DNA of 64,000 nt from an uncultured Pelagibacteraceae bacterium (GCA_902624885.1 CACNZU010000001.1:62001-126000), one strand, 5' to 3'. Shown: positions 19,673-28,867, counted from the first letter of the stretch. The notes: generated from the letters alone by a model not told the origin. A program made the numbers and translations.

Positions 19673-19703
19673 AAAAAAAGGGGGCGTAAAAACGCCCCCT
19701 TTT
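19673..19703 (-). terminator. Rho-independent terminator between dctP and dctQ
   Basis: An 8-bp GC-rich stem (GGGGGCGT / ACGCCCCC) with a 4-nt A-rich loop, extended by A:T pairs, is followed on the minus strand by seven U residues (plus-strand A run 19673-19679). It starts 16 nt after the dctP stop. Placed inside the operon, it should let dctP mRNA greatly exceed dctQM mRNA, matching the high level of binding protein that TRAP systems need. Confidence 0.9.
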
Positions 19704-19718
19704 ATGTTTAAAATATAA

Positions 19719-20867
19719 TTAAATTTTAACTTTTGCTATTGAGCCGAATTCATTCTCGTAAGCCAACTTATAATTTGGTTGATTCATGAGTAAGTACTTC
19801 ATAACTCTCTTAGCGTATTTCTTCTGTGAATCTACAATCTTTTTAAAGAATGGATCTTTCTTATTGAAATCTCCGATTACTTTATCCCAACCTTTTAACT
19901 GTTGAGCTAAAATCGCATCAGATGTTTGATACACATTTACTTTATGCTGGTTCATCAATTTAGATAAGTCAGCTGAGTATCTTACTAATGCTTTAAAGTA
20001 GTTATCACTGTTCGCAGCATAAGCAGCATTTTTTAGGATTGCCTGATGTTTAGGCGATAATCCGTTAAATGTCTTCTTATTTACTGGGATTTCAAACATC
20101 TCTTGAGATTGGTGGAAGCTTCCTAAGTGATAATGCTTAGAAACATCTTGCATACCAAACTGAGAGTCTGATGTTGGGTTGTTAAACTCAGCAGCTTCAA
20201 TCAAACCTGTCTTCATTGCAGGCTGAATTTCACCACCTGGTAATTGTCTTACAACCATTCCCATTGCTGTTAATACGTTAGTAGCTAATCCTACTGTTCT
20301 GTACTTCATACCTTTTACATCAGATACTTTTGTTACGTTCTTTTTGAACCATCCAAAAGGCTGTGCAGGCATTGGCATATGGAAGAAACCAATATAGTCG
20401 AAACCAACTTTTGCAAGTGTTTCATCATAAAGTTTTCTACCTCCACCATACTCTATCCATCCCATAATTTCTTGAGATGACATTCCGTATGACGGACCAG
20501 TACCGAATAGAGAAGCTGCTGGATTTTTTCCATACCAGTAAGCTGTTACCCAGTGTCCCATATCAAGTACACCTGAACTTACTGCTTGTCCAATCTCCGA
20601 AGTCTTAACTACAGCTCCAACTGGCTGAAGATCAATTTTTAATTCACCTCCAGACATGTCGCCTACCATTTTTGCGTAGTCGCCAGCCATTTCAAAGAAA
20701 ATGTTAGCGCCTGACGGCCAAGCCGCTTGCATCTTTAAAGTTTGCGGAGCACCAAATGCAATGTTAGGCATTGCAACTGTTGCTGCTGCTGCAGCACCCG
20801 TAGCTGCTGCTGCTTTAAAGAACTTACGTCTTGATGGAGTTTTTACTCCTTTTTTTATTTTTGACAT
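19719..20867 (-). CDS. dctP: TRAP transporter substrate-binding protein (2-oxoacid/TakP-like)
   Basis: The 382-residue periplasmic binding protein has a Tat signal (SRRKFFKAAAATGAAAA near 12-28, cleavage after about AFGA at 40). The mature part resembles the TakP/2-oxo-acid branch: GWFKKNVTKVSDVKGMKYR with the conserved substrate-contacting Arg, PGGEIQPAMKTGLIEAAEF and a W/Y-rich pocket. The start has a strong Shine-Dalgarno (CGGAGGACATATG). Codon use with more G/C at third positions than neighbours fits high expression. Substrate (2-oxoacid, lactate or similar) is inferred from family and from the adjacent glycolate genes. Confidence 0.9.
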   Translation of the reverse strand: MSKIKKGVKTPSRRKFFKAAAATGAAAAATVAMPNIAFGAPQTLKMQAAWPSGANIFFEMAGDYAKMVGDMSGGELKIDLQPVGAVVKTSEIGQAVSSGVLDMGHWVTAYWYGKNPAASLFGTGPSYGMSSQEIMGWIEYGGGRKLYDETLAKVGFDYIGFFHMPMPAQPFGWFKKNVTKVSDVKGMKYRTVGLATNVLTAMGMVVRQLPGGEIQPAMKTGLIEAAEFNNPTSDSQFGMQDVSKHYHLGSFHQSQEMFEIPVNKKTFNGLSPKHQAILKNAAYAANSDNYFKALVRYSADLSKLMNQHKVNVYQTSDAILAQQLKGWDKVIGDFNKKDPFFKKIVDSQKKYAKRVMKYLLMNQPNYKLAYENEFGSIAKVKI

Positions 20868-20972
20868 ATGTCCTCCGTTAGTTAATTAACTGAAATATTT
20901 AAGCACAATCTCAATTCAGAGTCTCGCTCTTTTTAGAATTATTTTAAATTGCAGATTCAATCTCTAGGTGTA
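20868..20972 (-). promoter_or_regulatory. dctP leader with strong ribosome site and 12-bp palindrome
   Basis: This 105-bp gap separates the ghrB-like gene from dctP. It ends in GGAGGACAT before the dctP ATG, one of the strongest Shine-Dalgarno sequences in the window. A perfect palindrome AGTTAATTAACT lies just upstream at 20880-20891. The size suggests dctP has its own promoter rather than only readthrough from the glycolate genes; I cannot place -35/-10 boxes with confidence. Confidence 0.45.
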
Positions 20973-21929
20973 CTAATTCACCTGATCTTTAGGATTCTTA
21001 CCAGAAAAAAAATCTTCAAGATTTTTTGTTGCCCTAAATGCCATATCCCACCTCGTTCTTTTTGTTGCGCTTCCTAGATGAGGAAGTAAAAAAATATTTT
21101 TTAACTTCAAATATTCCGGATGAATTTTTGGCTCACCATTGTAAACGTCTAAACCGTAAGCGAATACTTTTCCGCTTTTTAATGCTTCGATCATAGCATC
21201 ATCGTCAACTATATCTCCTCTTGCTGCGTTACCTATAACAGTATTTTCTTCCAGATAGCTTAGCGTTTCTTTATTCACAAGTTTTGTTGTTTCTGGAGTT
21301 GCTGGACAATTGATTGATAAAAATTCACTTTGCTTAAAAAGACTTTTTAAATCTTTATGATAAATTGCACCATCCTCAAGTTCTGGTGAAAGTTTAGATC
21401 TGTTATGGTAATGAATTTCCATATTAAAAGCCTTGGCTCTTTTAGCGACTGCTCTGCCTATTCTACCCATTCCTAAAATTCCTAATTTTTTATTGGACAT
21501 TTGTTTTCCTAACAAAAAATCCCATGACCACTTCCAACTTTGGGTTTCGGCCGCTAAACGTCCCTCATAAGCTTTTCTTGAAGCACCTAATAAAAGTAAA
21601 ATCTGAATATCTGCTGTAGCATCTGTAAGTACATCAGGTGTATTCGTCACGGTAATTCCTTTTTCTTTTGCAGCCTTTATATCTATATTTCCAAAGCCAA
21701 CTGCGCCGTTAGCAATAATTTTTATAGAACTAGAAAGTTTAGAGATAGTATCAGCATTAATAGGATCGGAAACAGAACTTAATATCCCGTCAAAATTTTT
21801 TGAGCCATTTATTATTTCTTGAGGCTTATAAATCTTATCGTCTTTATTTAAAGTAACTTCAAATAATTCTTTAAGTTTCTCCTCGTTTTCTTTGAGAAGT
21901 CTTCTTGTAACAAAAATCTTTTTTTTCAT
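20973..21929 (-). CDS. D-2-hydroxyacid dehydrogenase (glyoxylate/hydroxypyruvate reductase-like)
   Basis: The 318-residue enzyme has the D-isomer-specific 2-hydroxyacid dehydrogenase pattern: Rossmann loop KLGILGMGRIGRAVAKRAKAF near 150-170, then NCPATPETTKLVN, NAARGDIVDDDAMIEAL and the catalytic-His region LPHLGSATKRTR. Being the last gene of the glycolate oxidase cluster (1 nt after glcF) favours glyoxylate or hydroxypyruvate as substrate (GhrB-like). The opposite direction to GlcDEF suggests it balances glycolate and glyoxylate. Confidence 0.88.
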   Translation of the reverse strand: MKKKIFVTRRLLKENEEKLKELFEVTLNKDDKIYKPQEIINGSKNFDGILSSVSDPINADTISKLSSSIKIIANGAVGFGNIDIKAAKEKGITVTNTPDVLTDATADIQILLLLGASRKAYEGRLAAETQSWKWSWDFLLGKQMSNKKLGILGMGRIGRAVAKRAKAFNMEIHYHNRSKLSPELEDGAIYHKDLKSLFKQSEFLSINCPATPETTKLVNKETLSYLEENTVIGNAARGDIVDDDAMIEALKSGKVFAYGLDVYNGEPKIHPEYLKLKNIFLLPHLGSATKRTRWDMAFRATKNLEDFFSGKNPKDQVN

Positions 21930-21930
21930 T

Positions 21931-23229
21931 TTAAAAATTATTTAACTTATATGGCTTAGGGCCTCCGGTAAACCAATCAAGCAACTCTACAGTATGAATA
22001 ATTGGTATTCTAGTGCCAGCTGATATTTGTGTCATGCAGCCTATATTACCTGTTGAAATAAAATCAGGTGAAATTTTTTCTATATTATTTACTTTATTTT
22101 TTAAAAGTGATTTTGCCATTTTTTGGTGTAAAATATTGTAAGTGCCCGCGGAGCCACAACACAAATGTCCTTCCGGAATATCTATTACTTCGTTACCAGT
22201 TTTTGAAATTAAGTCTTTTGGTTGATCGTGAACTTTTTGTCCATGTTGCATCGAACATGCTGAATGATAGGCTATTCTATATTTTTTTTCTGAGTTTAAA
22301 TTTATGTTTAATTTTAAATTTTCGTCGAGGTACTCAGTAATATCTTTAGTTAATTCTGAAATTTTTTTTGCTTTCTTTTTTAAGTCTTTATCGTTTTTAA
22401 AAATATGACCATAGTCTTTTAGTGTTGTCCCACATCCAGATGTATTACTTATTATCGCATCTAATCCATTTTTAAGATACTCTTCGTGCCAGCTCTCAAT
22501 ATTATTTTTAAATGACTCGTGTGCTAGTTTTTGTTTCCCCAAATGATGATTTAAAGACCCACAACAATTAATATCCGGCATCACAACAACTTCAACATTA
22601 TGCCTATTTAAAAGTCTTATTGTAGCCTCGTTTATTTCAGGAGAAATAACTCTTTGGACACATCCAGTTAATAAAGCCACTCTTGAAACCTTCTTGCCTT
22701 TATTGACCTCGTAAACTTTTTGATCTTTTAATTTTTTTCCTGGGATTTTATCTGGCATTAAATTTAATGCGTTTCTTATAAATTTTGGAAATAAAAAACT
22801 AAATGGTTTTATTATTTTAGATGATAAAGCCATTAACAAAAATACTTTTGGTCTTGGTAATACAAAAGAAAGTATATTTCTAAATACTCTATCTAAAAAA
22901 GGCCTTTTGTAAGTTTCTTCAACATAATTCCGACCGTGGTCAATTAAATGCATATAGTTCACTCCTGAAGGGCAAGTCGTCATACATGAGTAACAGGATA
23001 AACAACTATCTATGTGTTTTGCTATTTCTTTTGTGGCCGGTTTTTTATTCTCTAACATATCTTTTATGAGATATATTCTTCCTCTTGGTCCTTCTAACTC
23101 CTCTCCATTTACTTGATAAGTAGGGCAAGTAGCATTACACATTCCACAGTGAACGCATTTCCTTATAATTGTTTCACTCGTTTTATTGTCTTTGTCTTGA
23201 AGTTGTTTATCTGTAAAAGATGTTTGCAT
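21931..23229 (-). CDS. glcF: Glycolate oxidase iron-sulfur subunit
   Basis: This 432-residue protein carries two 4Fe-4S ferredoxin motifs (CVHCGMCNATCPTY near 26-39 and CLSCYSCMTTCPSGVNY near 77-93) and CCG-type domains (PDINCCGSLNHHLG; GHLCCGSAGTYN), as in GlcF and heterodisulfide-reductase-like proteins. It passes electrons from GlcD/GlcE to the quinone pool. Its ATG is immediately after the glcE stop. Confidence 0.96.
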   Translation of the reverse strand: MQTSFTDKQLQDKDNKTSETIIRKCVHCGMCNATCPTYQVNGEELEGPRGRIYLIKDMLENKKPATKEIAKHIDSCLSCYSCMTTCPSGVNYMHLIDHGRNYVEETYKRPFLDRVFRNILSFVLPRPKVFLLMALSSKIIKPFSFLFPKFIRNALNLMPDKIPGKKLKDQKVYEVNKGKKVSRVALLTGCVQRVISPEINEATIRLLNRHNVEVVVMPDINCCGSLNHHLGKQKLAHESFKNNIESWHEEYLKNGLDAIISNTSGCGTTLKDYGHIFKNDKDLKKKAKKISELTKDITEYLDENLKLNINLNSEKKYRIAYHSACSMQHGQKVHDQPKDLISKTGNEVIDIPEGHLCCGSAGTYNILHQKMAKSLLKNKVNNIEKISPDFISTGNIGCMTQISAGTRIPIIHTVELLDWFTGGPKPYKLNNF

Positions 23230-24489
23230 TTAAATTCCTGTGTACATTTTCCCTGGATTAAAAATCCTTTTTGGATCAAAACTCCTTTTAATTTTTTCAC
23301 TTATTTTATACTTAATTGGATCTATTGTAAAAATATCAGCAGAGGCTTTAAGATCGTCCTCTATTTTAATTAAAGTGATATATCCTTGGTGTTTTTTTAC
23401 AATATCCTTAATATCACTTAGTATTTTGGCGTCTAATGTTTCAAATGCTGCCCAAATCAGACTCCCTCCCCAATCAACAAAATATTTTATATCATAACTT
23501 TTAAGTTTTTGAATAACCTGTAAGGTTTCACTTATTGGAAGAACTATCCTTAATAGATTACTTTCTAATTTTTTAAAAACCTCCAAATTTTTGGTCCTGT
23601 TCCAAAAGATATTACTTTGTTCATTTTCTAAAATAGAAAGCTCTTGATCCAAAAGACCTAATTCTTTAGACAGTCTCTTTACTCTTTGATCAACAGAATT
23701 TGTTGGACCTTCAATTCTTATAGCAGTTAAACCTCCATCGTGTGTGAGATCATTAAGAACAAAATCTTTTCCAAAATAGTCTGGATAAAAAACTCCGCCA
23801 GATGGATCTGTAGAAGATGACAATGCTTTTCCAAGAAAGTCTAGTGCTTTTTTTAGATGAGGATTCTTTATCACTAAAGTTTTACTTGTTTCTGGTTTTG
23901 GTAAAACTTTTATAGAAAGCTCAGTTAATATCGTGAGTGTTCCAAAAGATCCTGATATTAATTTACTTAAATCATATCCAGTAACATTCTTAACTACTGT
24001 TCCCCCAGATTTGATAGTTTCACCTTTTCCGTTAATCCCTTGAAAACCAAGTATGTGATCTCGAACACTTCCAACTTTAAATCTTCGTGATCCAGCAAAA
24101 TTACATGAAACGACTCCACCAATCGAACCGCTGTTACTTTCTCCAGAAAATAAGTATCCAAAATCATTCGGTTCAAAAGCTAATTGCTGATTATTTTTAT
24201 CTAGCTCCTTTATTATTTCTTTCAAAGGTGTGCCGGCTTTAACTTTGATATAGAGCTCTTCAGGTTTGTAATCAATTATACCTTTATAATCAGAGAGATC
24301 TAAAGTTTTTTCAGATTGAAAATTTCTTCCAATTTTATTTTTTGATTTTAATCCATTGATTTCAAGTGGTATATTTTTCTTATAACAAGTTTTAACTATC
24401 TCAACTATTTCCTGTCTAGAGGTAGGTTTAAAAATATTTTGATTAAAATCTAGGGATGTCTGGGAATTTTGTTTTTCCTCCATGGACAT
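23230..24489 (-). CDS. glcE: Glycolate oxidase FAD-binding subunit
   Basis: About 419 residues from the ATG at 24489, chosen because GGGAG lies just upstream; an earlier GTG at 24510 is open but less likely. The FAD_binding_4 domain is seen in ELYIKVKAGTPLKEIIKEL, SGSIGGVVSCNFAGSRRFKVGSVRDHILG and GGTVVKNVTGYDLSKLISGSFG. The C terminus ends FDPKRIFNPGKMYTGI, typical of the vanillyl-alcohol-oxidase class. The start lies inside glcD (47-nt overlap), so translation is coupled. Confidence 0.94.
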   Translation of the reverse strand: MSMEEKQNSQTSLDFNQNIFKPTSRQEIVEIVKTCYKKNIPLEINGLKSKNKIGRNFQSEKTLDLSDYKGIIDYKPEELYIKVKAGTPLKEIIKELDKNNQQLAFEPNDFGYLFSGESNSGSIGGVVSCNFAGSRRFKVGSVRDHILGFQGINGKGETIKSGGTVVKNVTGYDLSKLISGSFGTLTILTELSIKVLPKPETSKTLVIKNPHLKKALDFLGKALSSSTDPSGGVFYPDYFGKDFVLNDLTHDGGLTAIRIEGPTNSVDQRVKRLSKELGLLDQELSILENEQSNIFWNRTKNLEVFKKLESNLLRIVLPISETLQVIQKLKSYDIKYFVDWGGSLIWAAFETLDAKILSDIKDIVKKHQGYITLIKIEDDLKASADIFTIDPIKYKISEKIKRSFDPKRIFNPGKMYTGI

Positions 24490-25939
24490 GGACTCTCCCT
24501 TCCTCAGCACATTTTCTAAGTATTGGATAAACTTTGCCTGGATTTAATAATGAATTTGGATCTAAAGCAACTTTAATTGTTAATTGTTGTTGTATATCTT
24601 TATCATTGAATGCTTCACACATTAATTCTCTTTTCTCTATACCAACTCCGTGTTCACCAGTAAGAGCCCCGCCGACCTTTACACAATATTTTAAAATATC
24701 AGCTCCAAACTCCTCACATTTCCTCAAAGACTCTTTGTCATTTGCATCAAACATAATTAAAGGATGAAGGTTTCCGTCCCCTGCATGGAATGCGTTGGCT
24801 ACTGGCAAATTATATTTTTTAGACAGTCTTGAGATTTCATTTAAAACCTCAGCAAGTTTTCCTCTAGGTATTGAGCCATCCATACACATGTAATCAGGCG
24901 CTAAAACTCCACAAGCCGGAAAAGCTGCTTTCCTACCAGCCCAAAATTTTAATCTCTCTTCATTTGATTTACTGATTTTTAAACTTGATGAATTATTTTT
25001 TTCAGCAATCTCTTTTGTCTTTTGAATGTAAGCTTCAACTTCATGTTCTGTTCCATCAAATTCTACAATCATCATCGCTTCTGCATCAGTTGGGTAACCT
25101 GCTTTAGAATAATCATTAGTTGCTTTGGTCAGAGCTTTATCCATTATTTCCATCCCAGCCGGGATACATCCCTCTGCAATTATTTCAGCAACACAGTTTC
25201 CTGCATCTTCAATTGATGGAAAACCAACTAAAGCAGCTTTAACAACTTCAGGTGACTTTAAAATTTTTACGGTAACCTCTGTGATAACACCAAGTAAACC
25301 TTCTGAACCTGTCATCAAGCCTAAGAAATCATATCCCTCCGCGTCCATAGCTTTACCACCAAATTTAGTTACAGTTCCATCCATTAAAACTACTTGAATA
25401 CCCAAAAGGTTATTTGTAGTAGCACCATATTTAAGAGAATGAACTCCGCCAGAATTTTCAGCTACGTTTCCGCCTATGGAACATGCAATTTGACTTGATG
25501 GATCCGGAGCATAATAAAAACCTTTGTCTTGAACAGCATGAGTGATTGCTAAATTTGTTACGCAAGGTTGCGTTACCACACATCTATTTTCGTAATCAAT
25601 TTCAATTATTTTATTAAATTTTCCCATTGCCATTAGAACACAATCTTCTAAAGGCATCGAACCACCAGATAAACCAGTACCTGCTCCTCTTGGAACTACT
25701 TTTACTTTGTTCTCATTGCAATATTTTAAAATTTGACTAACTTCCTCAACTGTCTCTGGCATAACTACTAAAAGAGGCATTTGTCTATAAGCCGTTAAGC
25801 CGTCAGTTTCGAATGGTCTTAGTTCATCAGGATTCGAAAGAACATTTTTAAAATTGATAATTCTACGAAGATCTGAAGCAATTTTATCTTTTTTAGACAT
25901 AATTGCGTTATCGACTTTTGGCATTTGTAAACTACTCAT
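24443..25939 (-). CDS. glcD: Glycolate oxidase catalytic FAD subunit
   Basis: About 498 residues from the ATG at 25939, preceded by AGGA at good spacing; a TTG at 25945 is in frame but unlikely. The FAD-binding domain shows VVPRGAGTGLSGGSMPLEDC, YAPDPSSQIACSIGGNVAENSGG and KYGATTNNLLGIQVV. The C-terminal catalytic half has ANAFHAGDGNLHPLIMFD and GALTGEHGVGIEKRELM. It oxidises glycolate (and often D-lactate) to the 2-oxo acid. Situated 2-8 nt after the aminotransferase gene and overlapping glcE. Confidence 0.96.
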   Translation of the reverse strand: MSSLQMPKVDNAIMSKKDKIASDLRRIINFKNVLSNPDELRPFETDGLTAYRQMPLLVVMPETVEEVSQILKYCNENKVKVVPRGAGTGLSGGSMPLEDCVLMAMGKFNKIIEIDYENRCVVTQPCVTNLAITHAVQDKGFYYAPDPSSQIACSIGGNVAENSGGVHSLKYGATTNNLLGIQVVLMDGTVTKFGGKAMDAEGYDFLGLMTGSEGLLGVITEVTVKILKSPEVVKAALVGFPSIEDAGNCVAEIIAEGCIPAGMEIMDKALTKATNDYSKAGYPTDAEAMMIVEFDGTEHEVEAYIQKTKEIAEKNNSSSLKISKSNEERLKFWAGRKAAFPACGVLAPDYMCMDGSIPRGKLAEVLNEISRLSKKYNLPVANAFHAGDGNLHPLIMFDANDKESLRKCEEFGADILKYCVKVGGALTGEHGVGIEKRELMCEAFNDKDIQQQLTIKVALDPNSLLNPGKVYPILRKCAEEGRVHVHGGKTKFPDIPRF

Positions 25940-25947
25940 AATCAATC

Positions 25948-27111
25948 CTACTTAAGCATTTTTGATATTTTATCTAGTGCTTTTTGAATGTTATCCCTCG
26001 ATGCAGCGAAGCTAAAACGTACATAATCTACTGATGTTTTGCCAAATGCTGTTCCTGGAACAATTGCCACACCTGCCTCATGCATACATTTCTTTGAAAA
26101 TTCACTTCCACTCATACCTGTTCCCTTTACATTTGGAAAAGCGTAAAACGCTCCGCCAGGCATACTGCATTCAACTCCAGGTAAATCGTTTAAACCTTTG
26201 TGAATTAATTTTCTTCTTTGATCAAACTTTTCCATCATATGATGTATAGAATCGTCTGGTCCATCTAATGCTGCTATTCCAGCAAATTGTGAAGGCGCAT
26301 TTACACAAGAAAAACTATTTATAGCTAATTTAGTTACATGAGGAATTAAATTTTCTGGCCACACGCTCCATCCCATTCTCCAGCCAGTCATAGAGTAAGC
26401 TTTGCTCCATCCATCTAAAACAATCAACCTGTCTTGTAAATCTGGGTAATTGAAAAAAGTCGGCATCTCTTTTCCATCGAAAATTTGTCTGCTATAAATT
26501 TCGTCACTAAGAATTGTGACGTGTGGATGTTTCTTTAAACCTTCAGCAAGAAAATCAATTGCAGGTTTTTCAACAAAACTTCCTGTTGGATTATTTGGAT
26601 TAATCAGAATTATAAGACGAGTTTTGTCTGTTATCAAAGATAAAATTTTTTCAGGATCAAATTTTAAATCCTTTTCTTTTGTTAAATCATATGGAACTGC
26701 TTTGGCACCAGTATAATTGATCATAGACTCATAAATTGGAAAACCAGGTGTTGGATGAACTATTTCTGCACCAGGCTCTCCAATCATTTGAATAGCAAAG
26801 TACATTGTAGGTTTTCCACCTGGCATAATCATAATCCGCTCAGGACTTACCTCTTTTTTATATAAACTTTTTATTTTTCTTGAAACTGCTTGCCGGCATT
26901 CAGCAATCCCGTTAGCTAAGACATATCCATGATGCCCGTCATCTATAGCTTTTTTTGCTGCATCCATAATATGTTTAGGTGTCATAAAATCTGGCTGACC
27001 TAAACCTAAGTGAATCATTTCTTTGCCTTGAGCCTCAAGTTTCTTTGCTTCAGCTAAAACACTAAAAGCTGTCTCAGTTCCAAGCCTATCTAAATTTTTC
27101 GCTAATTTCAT
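25948..27111 (-). CDS. PLP-dependent class I/II aminotransferase
   Basis: This 387-residue fold-type I aminotransferase has NPNNPTGSFVEKPAID, SDEIYSRQIFDG and the PLP lysine in DGWSKAYSMTGWRMGW. Position between an lldD-like oxidase and glcD strongly suggests it uses the glyoxylate made by GlcDEF, giving glycine (for example a serine, alanine or aspartate:glyoxylate aminotransferase), but the amino donor cannot be read from sequence. An aspartate/aromatic aminotransferase is the main alternative. Confidence 0.85.
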   Translation of the reverse strand: MKLAKNLDRLGTETAFSVLAEAKKLEAQGKEMIHLGLGQPDFMTPKHIMDAAKKAIDDGHHGYVLANGIAECRQAVSRKIKSLYKKEVSPERIMIMPGGKPTMYFAIQMIGEPGAEIVHPTPGFPIYESMINYTGAKAVPYDLTKEKDLKFDPEKILSLITDKTRLIILINPNNPTGSFVEKPAIDFLAEGLKKHPHVTILSDEIYSRQIFDGKEMPTFFNYPDLQDRLIVLDGWSKAYSMTGWRMGWSVWPENLIPHVTKLAINSFSCVNAPSQFAGIAALDGPDDSIHHMMEKFDQRRKLIHKGLNDLPGVECSMPGGAFYAFPNVKGTGMSGSEFSKKCMHEAGVAIVPGTAFGKTSVDYVRFSFAASRDNIQKALDKISKMLK

Positions 27112-27160
27112 ATATTTAACCTAATATTTATTATCACTTTTGAAAACTAGTTTTTTCGCA

Positions 27161-28309
27161 TCACCTATATGCAATTTTTGTTTTATTTAGCTCTTTTATG
27201 CTTTTACATCCTAATAAAATCATATCTCTTCTAATTTCATCTCTCATTCTTTTAAGAATTTGTTCTACACCTTTTTGACCACCAGCTCCTAATGCAAACA
27301 GAAAACCTTTTCCAAAACTGCAAGCTGTTGCTCCAAGGGATAGAGCTTTAAGAACATGTGTTCCTCTTCTTATTCCACCATCTAAAATAATTTCTATTTT
27401 TCCTCCAACTGCTTCAGCTATCGCAGGTAACTGATCAAATGGAGATCTCGATCCATCGAGTTGTCTTCCACCATGATTTGAAAGCATGATAGCAGATGCG
27501 CCAATATCAACTGCTCTTTTAGCATCTTCAACTGACATTACTCCTTTTAAAGCGAAAGGCCCTCCCCATTTCTTCACTACATACTCTGCATCCTTCCAGC
27601 TCATAGCTGGATCATATTGCTCGTTAATATAATCCATTACGCCTTTAGCAATACTTGATCCTTTTTTTGTCCAATGAGAAACGTTTGCTAGTTGAAATTT
27701 TTCATGCGTTAAATAATTAAACGCCCATTTGGGATGCATTGCAAAACTCATTAGACTTTTTAAAGTGAGTTTTGGTGGAGTTGTAAAACCCCATTTATGA
27801 TCTCTTTCGCGATTTCCAGCCACAACTGTATCAACTGTAAGACACATTGCTTTAAATCCAGAACTTTTACATCGGTCAATTAAATTATCAGTTAATCCTT
27901 GATCTTTATGAATATAAAGTTGAAAAAGTTTAGGTCCCCCGGAGATGTTAGAAACTTCCTCAATAGATGAAGTTGCCATTGTAGACATACTATAAAAAGT
28001 TCCAAATTTTTCTGCGGCTCTAGCTGAAGCTTTATCGCCATCATGATGATAAAGTCTTTGCATAGCTGTCGGTGATAAAAAAATAGGTAGATCAATCTTT
28101 TGGCCGAACACTTTTGTCGAAAGATCTGGCTCGCCAACACTTGCTAGAATATTTGGAACTAAATCACATTTTAAAAAAGACTCAGTATTTCTTTTTAAAG
28201 TAGTCTCATCGTCCGCTCCACCATCTATGTAATGAAAGATTGGGGCTGGTAAGTTTTTTTTTGCTAATTTTCTAAAATCTTCAAAATTATAACAATCATT
28301 TAAATTCAT
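27161..28309 (-). CDS. FMN-dependent L-2-hydroxyacid dehydrogenase (LldD-like)
   Basis: The 382-residue TIM-barrel flavoenzyme has FLSPTAMQRLYHHDGDKASARAA at about 76-98, KLFQLYIHKD, LTVDTVVAGNRERD and the signature SNHGGRQLDGSRSP containing the catalytic His and the substrate Arg. It oxidises L-lactate, glycolate or a related L-2-hydroxy acid. First gene of the lldD-aminotransferase-glcDEF-ghrB series. The 49-bp gap after it includes the palindrome AAAACTAGTTTT, of unclear meaning. Confidence 0.9.
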   Translation of the reverse strand: MNLNDCYNFEDFRKLAKKNLPAPIFHYIDGGADDETTLKRNTESFLKCDLVPNILASVGEPDLSTKVFGQKIDLPIFLSPTAMQRLYHHDGDKASARAAEKFGTFYSMSTMATSSIEEVSNISGGPKLFQLYIHKDQGLTDNLIDRCKSSGFKAMCLTVDTVVAGNRERDHKWGFTTPPKLTLKSLMSFAMHPKWAFNYLTHEKFQLANVSHWTKKGSSIAKGVMDYINEQYDPAMSWKDAEYVVKKWGGPFALKGVMSVEDAKRAVDIGASAIMLSNHGGRQLDGSRSPFDQLPAIAEAVGGKIEIILDGGIRRGTHVLKALSLGATACSFGKGFLFALGAGGQKGVEQILKRMRDEIRRDMILLGCKSIKELNKTKIAYR

Positions 28310-28314
28310 TGTTA

Positions 28315-28818
28315 CTAAAAGTTTTTTGAAAAAGTTATTTGTTGATTATCTGTACCTGGATTAGTTTCACCCCAGTCATTGTTTGAAATATGACTATAAC
28401 TATATCCTAGCTTGGAGTTCTCAAAAATATCTATACCGACTTTAATCTCACTTTTAAATTCTAAAGCACTTCCTAGATCTTTACCGCTGCCCTTTTCATA
28501 AAATCCCGGGGTAAAACTAGGTAAAATTTTAAATGGTCCTATTCCATACTGAGCCTCTACTCCTGAATAAATATAGGCAGAATCTTTTGCGGTAATGAAT
28601 GCCCCTGTAATTGGTTTGAACTTTCCTAGAAATGTGTCCCTAAATAATTCTGGATTTTTATGTTCAATACCAAACAAAGTTGTCTTGTCATCCCCCTCCT
28701 TGTCAATAACATCAAAGGTTCCTGTATAGAAAGATAATTCGTTATTCGACTCTTCAGCATGAAATGGAGACGAAAATAAAACAATAAAAAGTATTTTAAG
28801 AAAAATTTTAATTTTCAT
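28315..28818 (-). CDS. PagL-like lipid A 3-O-deacylase (acyloxyacyl hydrolase family)
   Basis: From the ATG at 28818 the protein has 167 residues; a TTG at 28833 would add five residues and is rejected. It has a signal peptide (MKIKIFLKILFIVLF..., cleavage near HAEES) and then beta-barrel-like alternating sequence ending in Phe (SKNF), as outer-membrane proteins do. The sequence YSHISNNDWG near residue 146 matches the PagL active-site His-x-Ser pattern (H-x-S-N). It would remove the 3-O acyl chain of lipid A in the outer membrane. It lies between the ccm genes and lldD on the same strand. Family assignment is by motif and topology. Confidence 0.7.
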   Translation of the reverse strand: MKIKIFLKILFIVLFSSPFHAEESNNELSFYTGTFDVIDKEGDDKTTLFGIEHKNPELFRDTFLGKFKPITGAFITAKDSAYIYSGVEAQYGIGPFKILPSFTPGFYEKGSGKDLGSALEFKSEIKVGIDIFENSKLGYSYSHISNNDWGETNPGTDNQQITFSKNF

Positions 28819-28867
28819 GAAAAAAAAATACAATTAAATGACGAATATGTACAGACTACTTTTAAAT

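Noticed and set aside
24490..24510. glcE start at the GTG at 24510
   Set aside because: The ATG at 24489 has GGGAG at proper spacing and matches the usual GlcE length.
27112..27160. AAAACTAGTTTT palindrome as terminator after lldD
   Set aside because: The symmetric core leaves no loop and no U run follows, so it cannot form a convincing terminator hairpin.
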